Below, piece by piece: positions 34,321-44,052 of a DNA stretch of 64,000 nucleotides. The position numbers were made by a program, and so were the translations under genes. The notes beneath the pieces were generated by a model. That model was not told the DNA's origin, did not search any database, and was given only the letters and a program-made list of their open reading frames with translations. The DNA is taken from the NCBI GenBank assembly GCA_016211105.1, contig JACQSX010000016.1:1-64000 (forward strand). Direction: 5' to 3'. The DNA is from Acidobacteriota bacterium. GTDB taxonomy: Bacteria > Acidobacteriota > UBA6911 > JACQSX01. Position 1 is the stretch's first letter; each line of letters opens with the position of its first letter.

Positions 34321-37300
34321 ATGATGCAAGGAAAGGCAAGGTTCTTCTCGCTTTTTGTTCTTTGTTTAATGTGCGTTGGATTCCCTGGGAGCCAACGCCT
34401 CACGTTTGCACAGGTAACCACGGGTACGATTCAGGGAACGGTCAAGGATGAGCAAGGGGCCATTATACCCGGCGTGGAGATCACGATCAGGAACCTGGAT
34501 ACCGGGGTGGCGAGGACCCTGGTGAGCGATGACCAAGGCAGATATCTAGCCTCGGATTTGGGTCTGGGAAATTTTGAGGTGCGGGCGGAGCTGGCTGGAT
34601 TTCAAGCGGCCGTCCGCAGGGGCATCACGCTCACCATTGGTCAGGTGGCCGCAGTGGATCTTGCTCTTCAAGTGGGGGAGGTGACTGAAGAGGTTGTGGT
34701 GATGGGGGAGGCGCCCCTGGTGGAGACCACGCAGTCCTCGATCGCGCAAGTAGTCGACGACAAGAAGATTCGGGATCTACCCTTAAACGTGCGCAGCTAT
34801 GCAGAGCTGGCCACTCTACAAGTGGGAGTCACGAAATTTAAGATCTTTTCTGGCCCCATGAATGGTATTGGCGTTCAACTTTCCTTTGCTGGTTCCCGTC
34901 CCGATTCCAACGCTTACCTGCTTGACGGCGCCGACATCAACAACGTTTATAACAAGGCTCCGAACAGCGGTACCGGAGGAATCATCGGGGTGGAGGCGGT
35001 CCGGGAATTTCAAGTTCTCACCAACACCTATTCGGCTCAGTTCGGCCGCAGCATGGGGGGACAGTTGGTTGCGGTAACCAGGTCCGGAACCAATGCTTTT
35101 CACGGTTCGGCTTACGAGTTTTACCGCAATGACAATCTGGATGCGAGAAATTTTTTTGACGACGAAAAGCCGGAATTCAAGCGAAATCAGTTTGGTTTTT
35201 CTCTGGGTGGACCGATTATTAAGGATAAGACGTTTTTCTTCGGCAACTATGAAGGGTTCCGCGAGGCACTGGGTGTGACCACGATTTCCACAGTTCCAGA
35301 CGAACGAGCCCGGCAGGGAATCCTTCCAGGAAGGTCGCCATTTGAGGTCCACCCGGCTGTTAAGCCTTACTTGGCCAATCTTGACTTGTTTCCCCTGCCC
35401 AACGGGAGAAACTTCAACAACGGGTTGGCAGAGTACATCTTCGATCAGACGCAACCGACCAGCGAGGACATGTTTATGGCTCGGGTGGACCATAATTTTT
35501 CGGACGCGGATTCCTTTTTCGTGCGTCATTCTTTCAATGATGGGGAAAGACTCGTGCCTGCGGCTCGCGCTAATTTTGGGAGGGAAGAGACTGGGGTCCG
35601 AAACTACTTTACTACCCTTGAGGAAAAGCACATCTTCTCACCTCAAACGCTCAACATCTTCAGATTTTCATTCAACCGGCAACTGTATACTCTGATAGAT
35701 CCAGACCAGGTCAAGATCCCGCGGGAGCTCTGGTTTAATGATCTGGCAAAACCGCCCCAGCAGCCGATGGGGACCATTAGCATCACCGGAGGCGGGGGTG
35801 TCTCGAGCGGGATCTGGTATCCAAGATTTTTTGCTCTCAACTTGTTTGAGTTCTCCAATGACCTCAGCTATGTCACAGGCGGTCATTCACTCAAGTTTGG
35901 AGGGCTGGCTAAGAGGATCCAGTACAATTTTCGGTCGGCTTTGTATTTGAAGGGCGAATACCAGTTCAACAGTATCGAAGATTTCCTGCGAGGTCGGCCG
36001 GCACGCACCTTCAGATCACAGCGCCCCGACGCCGATGGGTATCGAGGGATGCGAATGAGTCTGTTTGGATTCTACATCCAGGACGACTATAAGATGCGCC
36101 CCAATTTAACGTGGAACCTGGGGCTACGCTACGAATTTATTACCGTACCTACCGAAGTCAATGGCAAGGTGGCCAACTTGCACAATATCTTGGATCCGGA
36201 GCCCACCGTAGGGGATCCTTTCTTTGAAAATCCCTCGCTGCGGAGCTTTGCTCCACGCATCGGATTTGCCTGGGATCCTTTCGCGGATGGCAAGACGTCC
36301 ATTCGGGGAGGGTACGGCATTTACTTCAATCAGATTCTTTACAATGTTTGGAATCACGCTTCTTATAGCCAGCCGCCATTCTTTTTGACAGGGTTTATCA
36401 ATAACGCCCGTTTTCCGGACGCTTTCAAAGATATTCTCGCAGGGGGAACACTTAGAACGGCCGAGACCGTGGAGGGGAAATTTGGACCGACCTATTTGCA
36501 GCAGTGGAATTTGAGTGTAGAGCGGCAGTTGTTGTCCCAAACCGCGGTGCAACTTGGATACGTTGGGGCTCGGGGGGTCCACCTGGGACGTCTCACGGAC
36601 AATCTAGCTTATCCTGCTCGAACGTCGGACGGGAGATGGTTTATCCCAGTTGAAAATCAAAACAAGCGCCGCAACCCGGGCTTTGCCGAGATCCGGCAGA
36701 GAAAAATGGATGCAAACTCTTTCTATAACGCGCTGGTGGCCGGCTTCAGGAAAAGATACAGCCAGGGTTTTGACATGCAGGTTTCCTACACTTTGTCCAA
36801 GTCCATTGACGATGCTTCCACGCTCATTGGCGGCGCCGAAGTCAGCGGCGGGCAATCCCAGTGGACTACTCTTATAGAGAACCCGGCATTTGACCGCGGG
36901 TTCTCGTTGTTCCACACTGCCCACAATTTTGTTTTCAACACTACTTGGGAGCTTCCCTTTGGCCCTGGCCGGCCGTTCGGATCGAATCTATCCGGACTGA
37001 GCGCAAAGCTGCTTGGTGGATGGGCAATGAGTAATATTGTTTCGCTGGCATCAGGCTCGCCGGTAACCATAGAGATTGGATTTAACAATCCCCGGGACGG
37101 GCGAAACGGAGGACAAGCGATTCGTCCAGACCTAGTCCACGGAAGAAGCAACAACCCTGTCCTTGGCGGTCCGGACCGCTATTTCGATGTTAGTTCTTTT
37201 ACGCTCCCGCCGGTAGGATTTTACGGCAACCTGGCAAAGGGTACTCTCATTGGCCCCGGGGACGCGACCTGGGATGTGTCATTGGTCAAGAACACGCGCT

Positions 37301-37497
37301 TATCGAACATTTCGGAGGAGTTTAACATCCAGTTCCGGGCGGAGTTTTTCAACATTTTGAATCGCGCAAACTTCGCTTATCCTGAAAGAACGGTTTTCCC
37401 CACCGCCAATGGCATCCCGAATCCGATTGCCGGCCGTATCACGGACACCAGCACTTCATCTCGGCAGATTCAGTTTGCGCTGAAACTTCTCTGGTAA
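34321..37497 (+). CDS. Oar-type TonB-dependent outer-membrane receptor (2)
   Basis: This 1,058-residue receptor has a signal peptide (FFSLFVLCLMCVGFPGS). The regulatory-like sandwich begins VTTGTIQGTVKDEQGAIIPG, the plug begins IAQVVDDKKIRDLPLNVRSY with LLDGADINNVYNKAP, and the barrel ends SSRQIQFALKLLW. It is very similar over its whole length to the next receptor, 319 bases downstream, so the two are a recent tandem duplication. A deviation from the usual LPLNGRS plug motif (LPLNVRS here) is visible. It lies 109 bases after an amidohydrolase gene, with ribosome-binding site TGGAGGCA. Confidence 0.92.
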   Translation: MMQGKARFFSLFVLCLMCVGFPGSQRLTFAQVTTGTIQGTVKDEQGAIIPGVEITIRNLDTGVARTLVSDDQGRYLASDLGLGNFEVRAELAGFQAAVRRGITLTIGQVAAVDLALQVGEVTEEVVVMGEAPLVETTQSSIAQVVDDKKIRDLPLNVRSYAELATLQVGVTKFKIFSGPMNGIGVQLSFAGSRPDSNAYLLDGADINNVYNKAPNSGTGGIIGVEAVREFQVLTNTYSAQFGRSMGGQLVAVTRSGTNAFHGSAYEFYRNDNLDARNFFDDEKPEFKRNQFGFSLGGPIIKDKTFFFGNYEGFREALGVTTISTVPDERARQGILPGRSPFEVHPAVKPYLANLDLFPLPNGRNFNNGLAEYIFDQTQPTSEDMFMARVDHNFSDADSFFVRHSFNDGERLVPAARANFGREETGVRNYFTTLEEKHIFSPQTLNIFRFSFNRQLYTLIDPDQVKIPRELWFNDLAKPPQQPMGTISITGGGGVSSGIWYPRFFALNLFEFSNDLSYVTGGHSLKFGGLAKRIQYNFRSALYLKGEYQFNSIEDFLRGRPARTFRSQRPDADGYRGMRMSLFGFYIQDDYKMRPNLTWNLGLRYEFITVPTEVNGKVANLHNILDPEPTVGDPFFENPSLRSFAPRIGFAWDPFADGKTSIRGGYGIYFNQILYNVWNHASYSQPPFFLTGFINNARFPDAFKDILAGGTLRTAETVEGKFGPTYLQQWNLSVERQLLSQTAVQLGYVGARGVHLGRLTDNLAYPARTSDGRWFIPVENQNKRRNPGFAEIRQRKMDANSFYNALVAGFRKRYSQGFDMQVSYTLSKSIDDASTLIGGAEVSGGQSQWTTLIENPAFDRGFSLFHTAHNFVFNTTWELPFGPGRPFGSNLSGLSAKLLGGWAMSNIVSLASGSPVTIEIGFNNPRDGRNGGQAIRPDLVHGRSNNPVLGGPDRYFDVSSFTLPPVGFYGNLAKGTLIGPGDATWDVSLVKNTRLSNISEEFNIQFRAEFFNILNRANFAYPERTVFPTANGIPNPIAGRITDTSTSSRQIQFALKLLW

Positions 37498-37815
37498 GAG
37501 GCTGAATCGGCTGATCAGTGCCTTTTCTTGGCGTCGGACATCACGCGGTGGTCAGGTCCAAGCCCCGCAGGGGCCCCGAGAGTTGTAGCCCGGGGCAAGC
37601 GGAGCGCAGCCCTGGGTTCTGGAATGTATTCAAATGTGCCGGCAGCCCGCCTCAGGCGGGCGACAAAGTGCGAATTGAGCGGTTATGGAAGGGGAAATAT
37701 CTCTCGCCCCTGCCGGGGCTGCTGTTTCTTTATAGATGTCCCGGTACCCCGGACTGCGGGTCGCTTATCCGGGGCTAACAATTGTGGCGTCCCGCCGGGA
37801 CGCAGGTATGAAGCA
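37498..37815. repeat. Cluster of GC-rich palindromes between duplicated receptor genes
   Basis: This 318-bp gap holds an array of short perfect or near-perfect palindromes: CCCCGCAGGGG near 37563, CCCGCCTCAGGCGGG near 37647, CGCCCCTGCCGGGGC near 37708, CCCCGGACTGCGGG near 37747 and GCGTCCCGCCGGGACGC at 37787-37803. Their spacing and wording (AGTTGTAGCCCGGGGC-type blocks) resemble a dispersed repeat family I have seen in Acidobacteriota and similar genomes; that recollection is not a search. The frame upstream of the receptor reads through it, but the composition shows it is not coding. Confidence 0.6.
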
Positions 37816-40800
37816 ATGGAACACAAGGTAAAGGTTTTGTCATTTCTGTGTATATTTTCTTTGGTGTTCACCGTCTCACCTAACACGTTGTTTCTAACTT
37901 TCGCCCAAGTGACAACGGGGACTGTCCAGGGAACCGTAAAGGACAGCCAGGGGGCCGTTATTCCCGGAGTTGAGGTCACTATTCGGAACTTGGAAACCGG
38001 TGTCCCCAGGACCACGATCACGGATGACCAGGGTCGATATTTGGCGACAAACTTGGATTTGGGAACGTATGAGGTGCGTGGGGCATTGGCTGGATTTCAA
38101 ACCGCAGTGCGAAGGGGTATCACGCTTACGATTGGGCTGGTGGCGGTTGTGGATCTGGTGCTTCAAATTGGGGAGGTGACTGAAGAGGTCGTTGTCACCG
38201 GGGAGGCGCCATTGGTCGAAACTACCCAGTCATCCATCGCGGAAGTGGTGGACGAGCGGAAGATTCGAGAGCTGCCTCTCAATGGGCGAAGCTTTTCGGA
38301 ACTTGCCCTCCTGCAAGTTGGTGTGACAAAGGTTAGAAGCAGGGGGGACATCGCGATGAGAACGGGCGTTGGTGACCAGCTATCCTTTGCTGGTTCCCGT
38401 CCTGATGCAAACACTTACTCGTTAGATGGGGCGGACATCAATAACCCGTATAACAAGGCCCCTAACAGTGGAAGTGGCGGAATTCTTGGCGTAGAGGCGG
38501 TACGAGAGTTTCAAGTTCTCACCAACACCTATTCTGCTCAATATGGTCGCAGCATGGGTGGACAACTGATCGCAGTGACGCGTTCGGGAACCAACGAATT
38601 CCACGGCTCCGTCTACGAGTTTCACCGCAACGACAACCTGGATGCGGCCAACTTTTTTGATCGTTTCGACGCCGCCTCAGGAGAAAAACAGAAGCCTGAG
38701 TTCAAACGCAATCAGTTTGGGTTCGCCCTGGGGGGGCCCATTGTCAAGGACAAGACCTTCTTTTTTGGCAATTATGAGGGATTTCGGGAAAGGCTGGGGT
38801 TAACCACCATCAGCGCGGTTCCCGATGAAAATGCAAGAAGAGGGATTCTTCCAGGACGCCAACCTATCAATGTGCACCCGGCGACCCAGGCATACCTGGC
38901 AAACTATGACCTTTACCCTTTGCCCAACGGACAAAATCTCGGTGATGGCCGCGCCGACTATATTTTCAGACAGACCCAGCCGGTTGATGAAGACGGTTTC
39001 ATGGTACGAGTGGATCATAACTTTGCGCAAAGCGACGCTCTGTTCGTGCGCCAGGCGTTTAATGATGGTGAGAGGCTGTCTCCGGCGAGTAGAGCCAACT
39101 TTGGACGTGAGCGTGTCACGGTAGGCAACCGCTTCACAACCTTGGAGGAACGGCATATCTTTTCCCCCAAGACCCTGAACACTCTTAGGTTTTCATTCAA
39201 TCGCAGCCTGTACTTTTTAATCGATCCCGAGCTTGTCAAGATTCCATCCCAGCTTTGGTTGACGTCTGGCGTCAATCTCGCAGTTCCCGGCCAACAGCCG
39301 ATGGGGGGAATCTTCAGCGTGAGCTCCGGTACCTTCTTCCCGAGGTTCTTCACTGTGAATCTGTTTCAGTGGTCCGATGACGTTGCCTACGTACTGGGGG
39401 ATCATTCCTTGAAGTTTGGGGCGTTGGCGGAGCGCATCCAGTACAACATGCTTGGCGGACAGCGCTTCAAGGGCGACTATGGATTCGACACCCTTGAGGA
39501 CTTTTTAATCGGCAGACCGCGCAACTTTCGAATTACGGTGCCCGGCTCGGATGGAAATCGAGGCATGCGGCTGAACCTGTTCGGTTTCTACATTCAAGAT
39601 GATTATCAGATGCGCCCTGGCCTCACGTGGAACCTCGGCCTGCGCTACGAATTTATTACTGTGCCTACGGAAGTGAATGGGAAAGTGGCTAATTTGCACA
39701 GTCACCTGGATCCCCAGGTGACTGTGGGTGATCCTTTTTTCGAAAATCCGTCGCTGAAAAACTTCGCCCCACGCATTGGCTTTGCCTGGGATCCATTTGG
39801 CGGTGGTCGGACGTCAGTCCGCGGAGGATACGGCATTTACTACAACCAGATTCTCTATAATTACTGGAACCAGGCTGCACATCTCCAGCCGCCGTTTGTG
39901 CGCATCGCGACGATTGTCAGGCCGCGGTTTCCCGATGCCTTTAGGGATATCGTAGGAGGTAGCGGCGCTGGGGCCCTGCAATCCGTGGAGACCCTGCAGG
40001 GGAAATTTGGTCAAACCTATCTGCAGCAATGGAACTTGAGCATTCAGAGAGAGCTCTTCCCACAGGCCGCCCTATCCGTTGGGTACGTGGCAACTCGAGG
40101 GGCTCATTTGCCGCGGATCATTGATAATGTCGCCTATTCCGCTGTGCGATCGGATGGCCGAGTTTTTATTCCGGTGGAAAATAGAGGGAAGCGACGCAAT
40201 CCAAACTTTGGAGAAATCAGACAGAGAACTATGGATGCGAACTCCTTCTATCACGGTCTTGTCATCGATTTTAAGAAAAGATATCAGCATGGCTTCAACC
40301 TACAACTTTCCTACACCTTTTCGAAGGCTATCGATGATGCTTCTATCAACATAGGCGCGTCTGAGGCGACTACCGAGACCCACTGGACCAGCCTTCCGGA
40401 GGATCCGTCCTTTGACCGGGGCTTATCTCTCTTTCACACGTCCCATGACTTTACGTTGAACGGTAGTTGGGAGCTTCCCTTTGGCCCTGGTAAGCCGTTT
40501 GCTGGTGGAGCAGGCAGTTTTGTCGGAAAGTGTGTAGGGGGATGGAGCATAAGTAGTATCGTGACGTTCGCCACCGGCAGTCCGTTGACACCCACGGTGG
40601 GCATCGACACGTTGAACAATGGTAGCGTCGGAGGAGGCCCGAATAGGGCGGACTTGGTAGTGGGAAGAGACGCGAATCCTGTTCTAGGCGGACCGGATCG
40701 ATATTTTGACCCCACGGCGTTTGCCTTACCTGAAACGGGAGTGTTCGGGAATTTGGGTCGGAACACAATTATTGGGCCGGGCTTTGCCGGCTGGGACCTG

Positions 40801-41007
40801 TCGTTAGTTAAGAGCACTCCAGTATCAGAAAGATCGAGTGTTCAGTTTCGGGCCGAGTTCTTCAATGTCTTTAATCGCGCCAACTTCGGCACGCCTTCGA
40901 GGGCGCTCTTTAGAGAGGGAGGCGCTCGAGTCGGGAGTGCGGGCCGCATCACGTCCACGGATGGCACCTCCAGACAGATTCAGCTTGCGCTCAAGTTCAT
41001 CTGGTGA
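37816..41007 (+). CDS. Oar-type TonB-dependent outer-membrane receptor (3)
   Basis: This 1,063-residue receptor starts at ATG 37816 (MEHKVKVLSFLCIFSLVFTV), directly before the signal peptide. The open frame extends 96 codons further upstream but only through repeat DNA. The sandwich begins VTTGTVQGTVKDSQGAVIPG, the plug contains IAEVVDERKIRELPLNGRSF and YSLDGADINNPYNKAP, and the barrel ends TSRQIQLALKFIW. It is a near duplicate of receptor 2. Duplicated receptors can tune affinity for related ligands. It is followed after 96 bases by amidohydrolase copy 3. Confidence 0.92.
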   Translation: MEHKVKVLSFLCIFSLVFTVSPNTLFLTFAQVTTGTVQGTVKDSQGAVIPGVEVTIRNLETGVPRTTITDDQGRYLATNLDLGTYEVRGALAGFQTAVRRGITLTIGLVAVVDLVLQIGEVTEEVVVTGEAPLVETTQSSIAEVVDERKIRELPLNGRSFSELALLQVGVTKVRSRGDIAMRTGVGDQLSFAGSRPDANTYSLDGADINNPYNKAPNSGSGGILGVEAVREFQVLTNTYSAQYGRSMGGQLIAVTRSGTNEFHGSVYEFHRNDNLDAANFFDRFDAASGEKQKPEFKRNQFGFALGGPIVKDKTFFFGNYEGFRERLGLTTISAVPDENARRGILPGRQPINVHPATQAYLANYDLYPLPNGQNLGDGRADYIFRQTQPVDEDGFMVRVDHNFAQSDALFVRQAFNDGERLSPASRANFGRERVTVGNRFTTLEERHIFSPKTLNTLRFSFNRSLYFLIDPELVKIPSQLWLTSGVNLAVPGQQPMGGIFSVSSGTFFPRFFTVNLFQWSDDVAYVLGDHSLKFGALAERIQYNMLGGQRFKGDYGFDTLEDFLIGRPRNFRITVPGSDGNRGMRLNLFGFYIQDDYQMRPGLTWNLGLRYEFITVPTEVNGKVANLHSHLDPQVTVGDPFFENPSLKNFAPRIGFAWDPFGGGRTSVRGGYGIYYNQILYNYWNQAAHLQPPFVRIATIVRPRFPDAFRDIVGGSGAGALQSVETLQGKFGQTYLQQWNLSIQRELFPQAALSVGYVATRGAHLPRIIDNVAYSAVRSDGRVFIPVENRGKRRNPNFGEIRQRTMDANSFYHGLVIDFKKRYQHGFNLQLSYTFSKAIDDASINIGASEATTETHWTSLPEDPSFDRGLSLFHTSHDFTLNGSWELPFGPGKPFAGGAGSFVGKCVGGWSISSIVTFATGSPLTPTVGIDTLNNGSVGGGPNRADLVVGRDANPVLGGPDRYFDPTAFALPETGVFGNLGRNTIIGPGFAGWDLSLVKSTPVSERSSVQFRAEFFNVFNRANFGTPSRALFREGGARVGSAGRITSTDGTSRQIQLALKFIW

Positions 41008-41103
41008 TTCGGCCATCGTCGAGCCTCGAATTTACTTTTGAGGCGGCGCGCTGAAGGAAGATGAAGATATAAAATGCCAGTATAACAAGATTAGGAGGCA
41101 ATC

Positions 41104-43080
41104 ATGAGAGACCGTAAGGTTCAGAAAACGCATCTTCTAATGGGAAAGATCTGCAAGATGGGGAGTTTATCTCTGCTAGGGATTCTCCTTTTACTAAGCT
41201 TCCTGCCGATAGGGCATGGCCAAGATTTGGCCTCGCTGCAGAAGAAGCTTGATATGCTCAATGCTTATCCAGACCTGATCGTATTCAACGGCAAGATTGC
41301 TACGATGGATCCATCGATGACAACGGTTCAGGCGATGGCAATCAGGAATCGCAGGCTTGTGGCGCTGGGGACCAATGACGACGTCAAATTTCTCGCCGGT
41401 CCCAAGACCGAGATGCTGGATGTAAAGGGCAGAACGGTCTTACCAGGTCTGATCGAAGTCCACGACCACGCCCATACGTTTGCCGAGCTGCATCGGTTGA
41501 CCGACGGCTCTCTGGTTGCCAAGTACGGTCCCGAAGCGCAGATGACCTTTGCCAGAAGCGCGACCGTTGACGGAATGGTCAAGGCGGTGGAAGCGGAGGT
41601 GAAGAAAAGAGCCAATGAGTTGGGTCCGGGCAAGTGGGTGATCGTGGCCATGTGGTCAGGAAGGGATTCTTCACAGCCGCGCGATGTGACGGGGCCGGCA
41701 ACTTGGGCATCGCCTGCGAGTCTGGATCTTTACGAAACGCGTGCCATAGCCAGGGCTGTGATTGGGAGAGGATTGATCAGCTTGGCCTCACTGGATAAGG
41801 TGGCACCCGATAATCCGGTCCTGGTGCGAGCGGCGGGTCAGGTTCCGGTGAGCATTTACAATAGCCGGGCTGTCCAGATTGTAAGAGAAAGGATGGGGCC
41901 CCACGGTGCAACAGATGATGGCAAAAGTGGTGGAGGCGTACAGGAATATTTTCTCTTTGACATCTTGCTCAAGGGGAAAACCGAGGCAGTGGCGGATGTC
42001 CTGAAAATGGAGATGGAAAATTGTCTTGCGCCCTATGGCATCACCTCTCTGAGAACCCGCATGGCATCACCGGCTGTCATGAAGGCCGCAAATTGGCTGG
42101 ATCACCGCAATGACTTAGCGGTACGGTGGGCCTGGATCAACTCGATCGGTTTCAGTTTCGCTGAGAATGTAGTGGATTTCTACAAGCTATTCCCAGACTT
42201 CAGAGGCCACGGCTCCGAATACTTGTGGTACATAGCATCCAGCAGCGAAGGGGATCCATTCCGATGCACGCAGGCGGGGAAACCTAGAGACCCAAACCGT
42301 AACCCGGCGGATTTATATACCGAACCCTGTAACGCCGATCCGGAGCATGTTGACTATGCCACATCCGAACAATGGAAGCGGCTACAAGGTTTAATAGAAC
42401 GCGGGATAAGAGTGGATCAAATGCATGGGCAGACCGATGGCGCGTACGATTCAATGTTTTTCATGATCGAAAAAGCCATCCGCGAAGGGAAGATTACCGA
42501 GCAGGAGATCAGGGACATGCGGATCGGTCTGGAGCACAATGCCATTACGCGGCCGGATCAGAAGGCCAAACTGGAAAAGTATAATATTTATCTAACATTG
42601 CAACCGTTCCATTATTTCCGCGATACCCTGCAGTTTGTGCGCGATTATGGCGAGCAGTACCTGACCTGGGGACAGGCCGCCAAGGATTTCACCGATACGA
42701 AGGTGAAATTCACCATTAATACTGCCTACCATTTGACCAAGGGAAAACCAGAACAGATTGGCCAGCCTGCACCGGCCAGTTTCCAGAACAACAGCATCTG
42801 GCCGCACTTGGATTTCTACGTCACTCGCGAGGTTGATGGAAAGACTTACTTGCCAGAGCAGGCCATTGATCGCGTTCAGGTGATTAGTGCCATCACGAGA
42901 ACGCCCTCCGAGCTTATGCTGCGGGAAAATGAACTGGGTTCCTTAGAGGTGGGGAAGCTGGCGGATTTCATCGTCATCGACAAGGACTATTTCTCAATCC
43001 CTGCCAATCAGATTCGCACGATTACTACATTGCTGACAGTAGTGGGAGGCAAGGTTACTTATCGTAATGCGAGATTTTGA
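41104..43080 (+). CDS. Secreted YtcJ-type amidohydrolase (island copy 3)
   Basis: This 658-residue protein has a near-ideal start (TTAGGAGGCAATC-ATG) and a signal peptide (LLGILLLLSFLPIGHGQD). The catalytic layout matches copies 1 and 2: NGKIATMDPSMTTVQAMAIR, GLIEVHDHAHTFAELHRLTD, NTAYHLTKGKPEQIGQPAP and LGSLEVGKLADFIVIDKDYF. It carries the longest insertion after MWS (DSSQPRDVTGPATWASPASL). Like copy 1 it is followed by a CFFYMH gene. The three paralogues share so many identical blocks that they must act on similar substrates. The specific amide is not predictable. Confidence 0.88.
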   Translation: MRDRKVQKTHLLMGKICKMGSLSLLGILLLLSFLPIGHGQDLASLQKKLDMLNAYPDLIVFNGKIATMDPSMTTVQAMAIRNRRLVALGTNDDVKFLAGPKTEMLDVKGRTVLPGLIEVHDHAHTFAELHRLTDGSLVAKYGPEAQMTFARSATVDGMVKAVEAEVKKRANELGPGKWVIVAMWSGRDSSQPRDVTGPATWASPASLDLYETRAIARAVIGRGLISLASLDKVAPDNPVLVRAAGQVPVSIYNSRAVQIVRERMGPHGATDDGKSGGGVQEYFLFDILLKGKTEAVADVLKMEMENCLAPYGITSLRTRMASPAVMKAANWLDHRNDLAVRWAWINSIGFSFAENVVDFYKLFPDFRGHGSEYLWYIASSSEGDPFRCTQAGKPRDPNRNPADLYTEPCNADPEHVDYATSEQWKRLQGLIERGIRVDQMHGQTDGAYDSMFFMIEKAIREGKITEQEIRDMRIGLEHNAITRPDQKAKLEKYNIYLTLQPFHYFRDTLQFVRDYGEQYLTWGQAAKDFTDTKVKFTINTAYHLTKGKPEQIGQPAPASFQNNSIWPHLDFYVTREVDGKTYLPEQAIDRVQVISAITRTPSELMLRENELGSLEVGKLADFIVIDKDYFSIPANQIRTITTLLTVVGGKVTYRNARF

Positions 43081-43216
43081 TTGTTGATAACTCCTAGGCA
43101 GCATGACAGCATGAATGTTTCGTTGCGTGAGAAGGTGTGAAAAAATTCGAGCCTCGACCGCTAGAACATGTGAAAAAATTGCCATAGCATCTCTGCCGCG
43201 CGAGGTTGTCGCGACT

Positions 43217-43245
43217 GTAGAGACGCCCCGGCGGGGCGTCTCTAC
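43217..43245. repeat. GAGACGC-type palindromic repeat
   Basis: A perfect hairpin pairs GTAGAGACGCCCC with GGGGCGTCTCTAC over a 3-base loop, in the 256-bp gap between amidohydrolase copy 3 and CFFYMH copy 3. The core is shared with the repeats near 140, 60400 and 62670. It could act as an mRNA stabiliser or partial terminator inside the run. Confidence 0.65.
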
Positions 43246-43336
43246 GAACCGATGGCATCGATTTCGAATTTTTTACATGTTCTTAAGGGAGCCGACAAGT
43301 AATTGTGGAATTCGGAGTGCGGAATTGGAGGACCTT

Positions 43337-43921
43337 ATGGTCAAGCCTGTCGGTGAGAAGCCGTCGCGTGGCGCTTTCATGAAGGCGGCAGTCGGACGAG
43401 TCGTTTTCACGATTAGCTTTCTGCTGGCGGCTTCACTATGCGCGGGAAAAGCCGAAGAAGGGCAAGTGCATGTAGACTTGGGCTCCGTCGTTCTGACGGC
43501 TACTACCGACAAGGAAAGTCTGGTCCTACTGCCACTTTCGCTTTTGGCTGGACCCGATGCGGAGATCGTTAAGATTCAGACAGAAATCATATTTCCAAAC
43601 ACGTATCTTTCATTTAGCCGGGGACTCGCCAAGTCTCAGGAAGTGAAAATTGAAGCCACGGTGAGCGAGAATCCGGAGGATCTGGATAAATCCCGCTTGC
43701 TGGTCGTTGTTTTTCCTGCCGGCTCGAGCCAGTCTATCCGGCCGGGCATCTTCGCGGATTTAGAGTTCAAAGTGTCACAATACGTGCCCGATGGCGCTAT
43801 AGAGCTGCCCCATCGGCCTAAGGCCTATTCCGCGTCCCATCTTTTGGCCGAAGTAGAAGGACAACCGGGTCTTATTACGGTAACTACGCCGATCGTAGCC
43901 TGCTTCTTCTACATGCATTAG
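43337..43921 (+). CDS. Secreted cohesin-like protein ending in CFFYMH (copy 3)
   Basis: This 194-residue protein starts at ATG 43337, chosen for GGAGG 8 bases upstream and because it directly precedes the signal peptide (RVVFTISFLLAASLCAGKAE). An upstream in-frame extension to 43115 crosses the palindromic repeat and is rejected. The body is cohesin-like (VHVDLGSVVLTATTDKES, IQTEIIFPNTYLSFSRGLAK, LLVVVFPAGSSQSIRPGIFA, DLEFKVSQYVPDGAIELPH), ending ITVTTPIVACFFYMH-stop. It is closest to copy 2. It lies between amidohydrolase copy 3 and the first M29-like gene. Confidence 0.82.
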   Translation: MVKPVGEKPSRGAFMKAAVGRVVFTISFLLAASLCAGKAEEGQVHVDLGSVVLTATTDKESLVLLPLSLLAGPDAEIVKIQTEIIFPNTYLSFSRGLAKSQEVKIEATVSENPEDLDKSRLLVVVFPAGSSQSIRPGIFADLEFKVSQYVPDGAIELPHRPKAYSASHLLAEVEGQPGLITVTTPIVACFFYMH

Positions 43922-44052
43922 GGCTGGATCAGGGGACTGAAAAGAAAGCGGCCGACTATCATCAGCAGTCCTGCGTGATCGTTTGGGATTTCTCATCGGG
44001 ACGCAAGACCGAACACGCAGTGGGCTGCCCTTAACTGGGGGAGGATGCAAAT

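Noticed and set aside
37528-37815. 96-codon N-terminal extension of TonB receptor 3
   Set aside because: It reads through a cluster of GC-rich palindromes, and the signal peptide starts immediately after the ATG at 37816.
43115-43336. 74-codon upstream extension of CFFYMH copy 3
   Set aside because: It crosses the GAGACGC hairpin, and GGAGG plus ATG at 43337 directly precedes the signal peptide.
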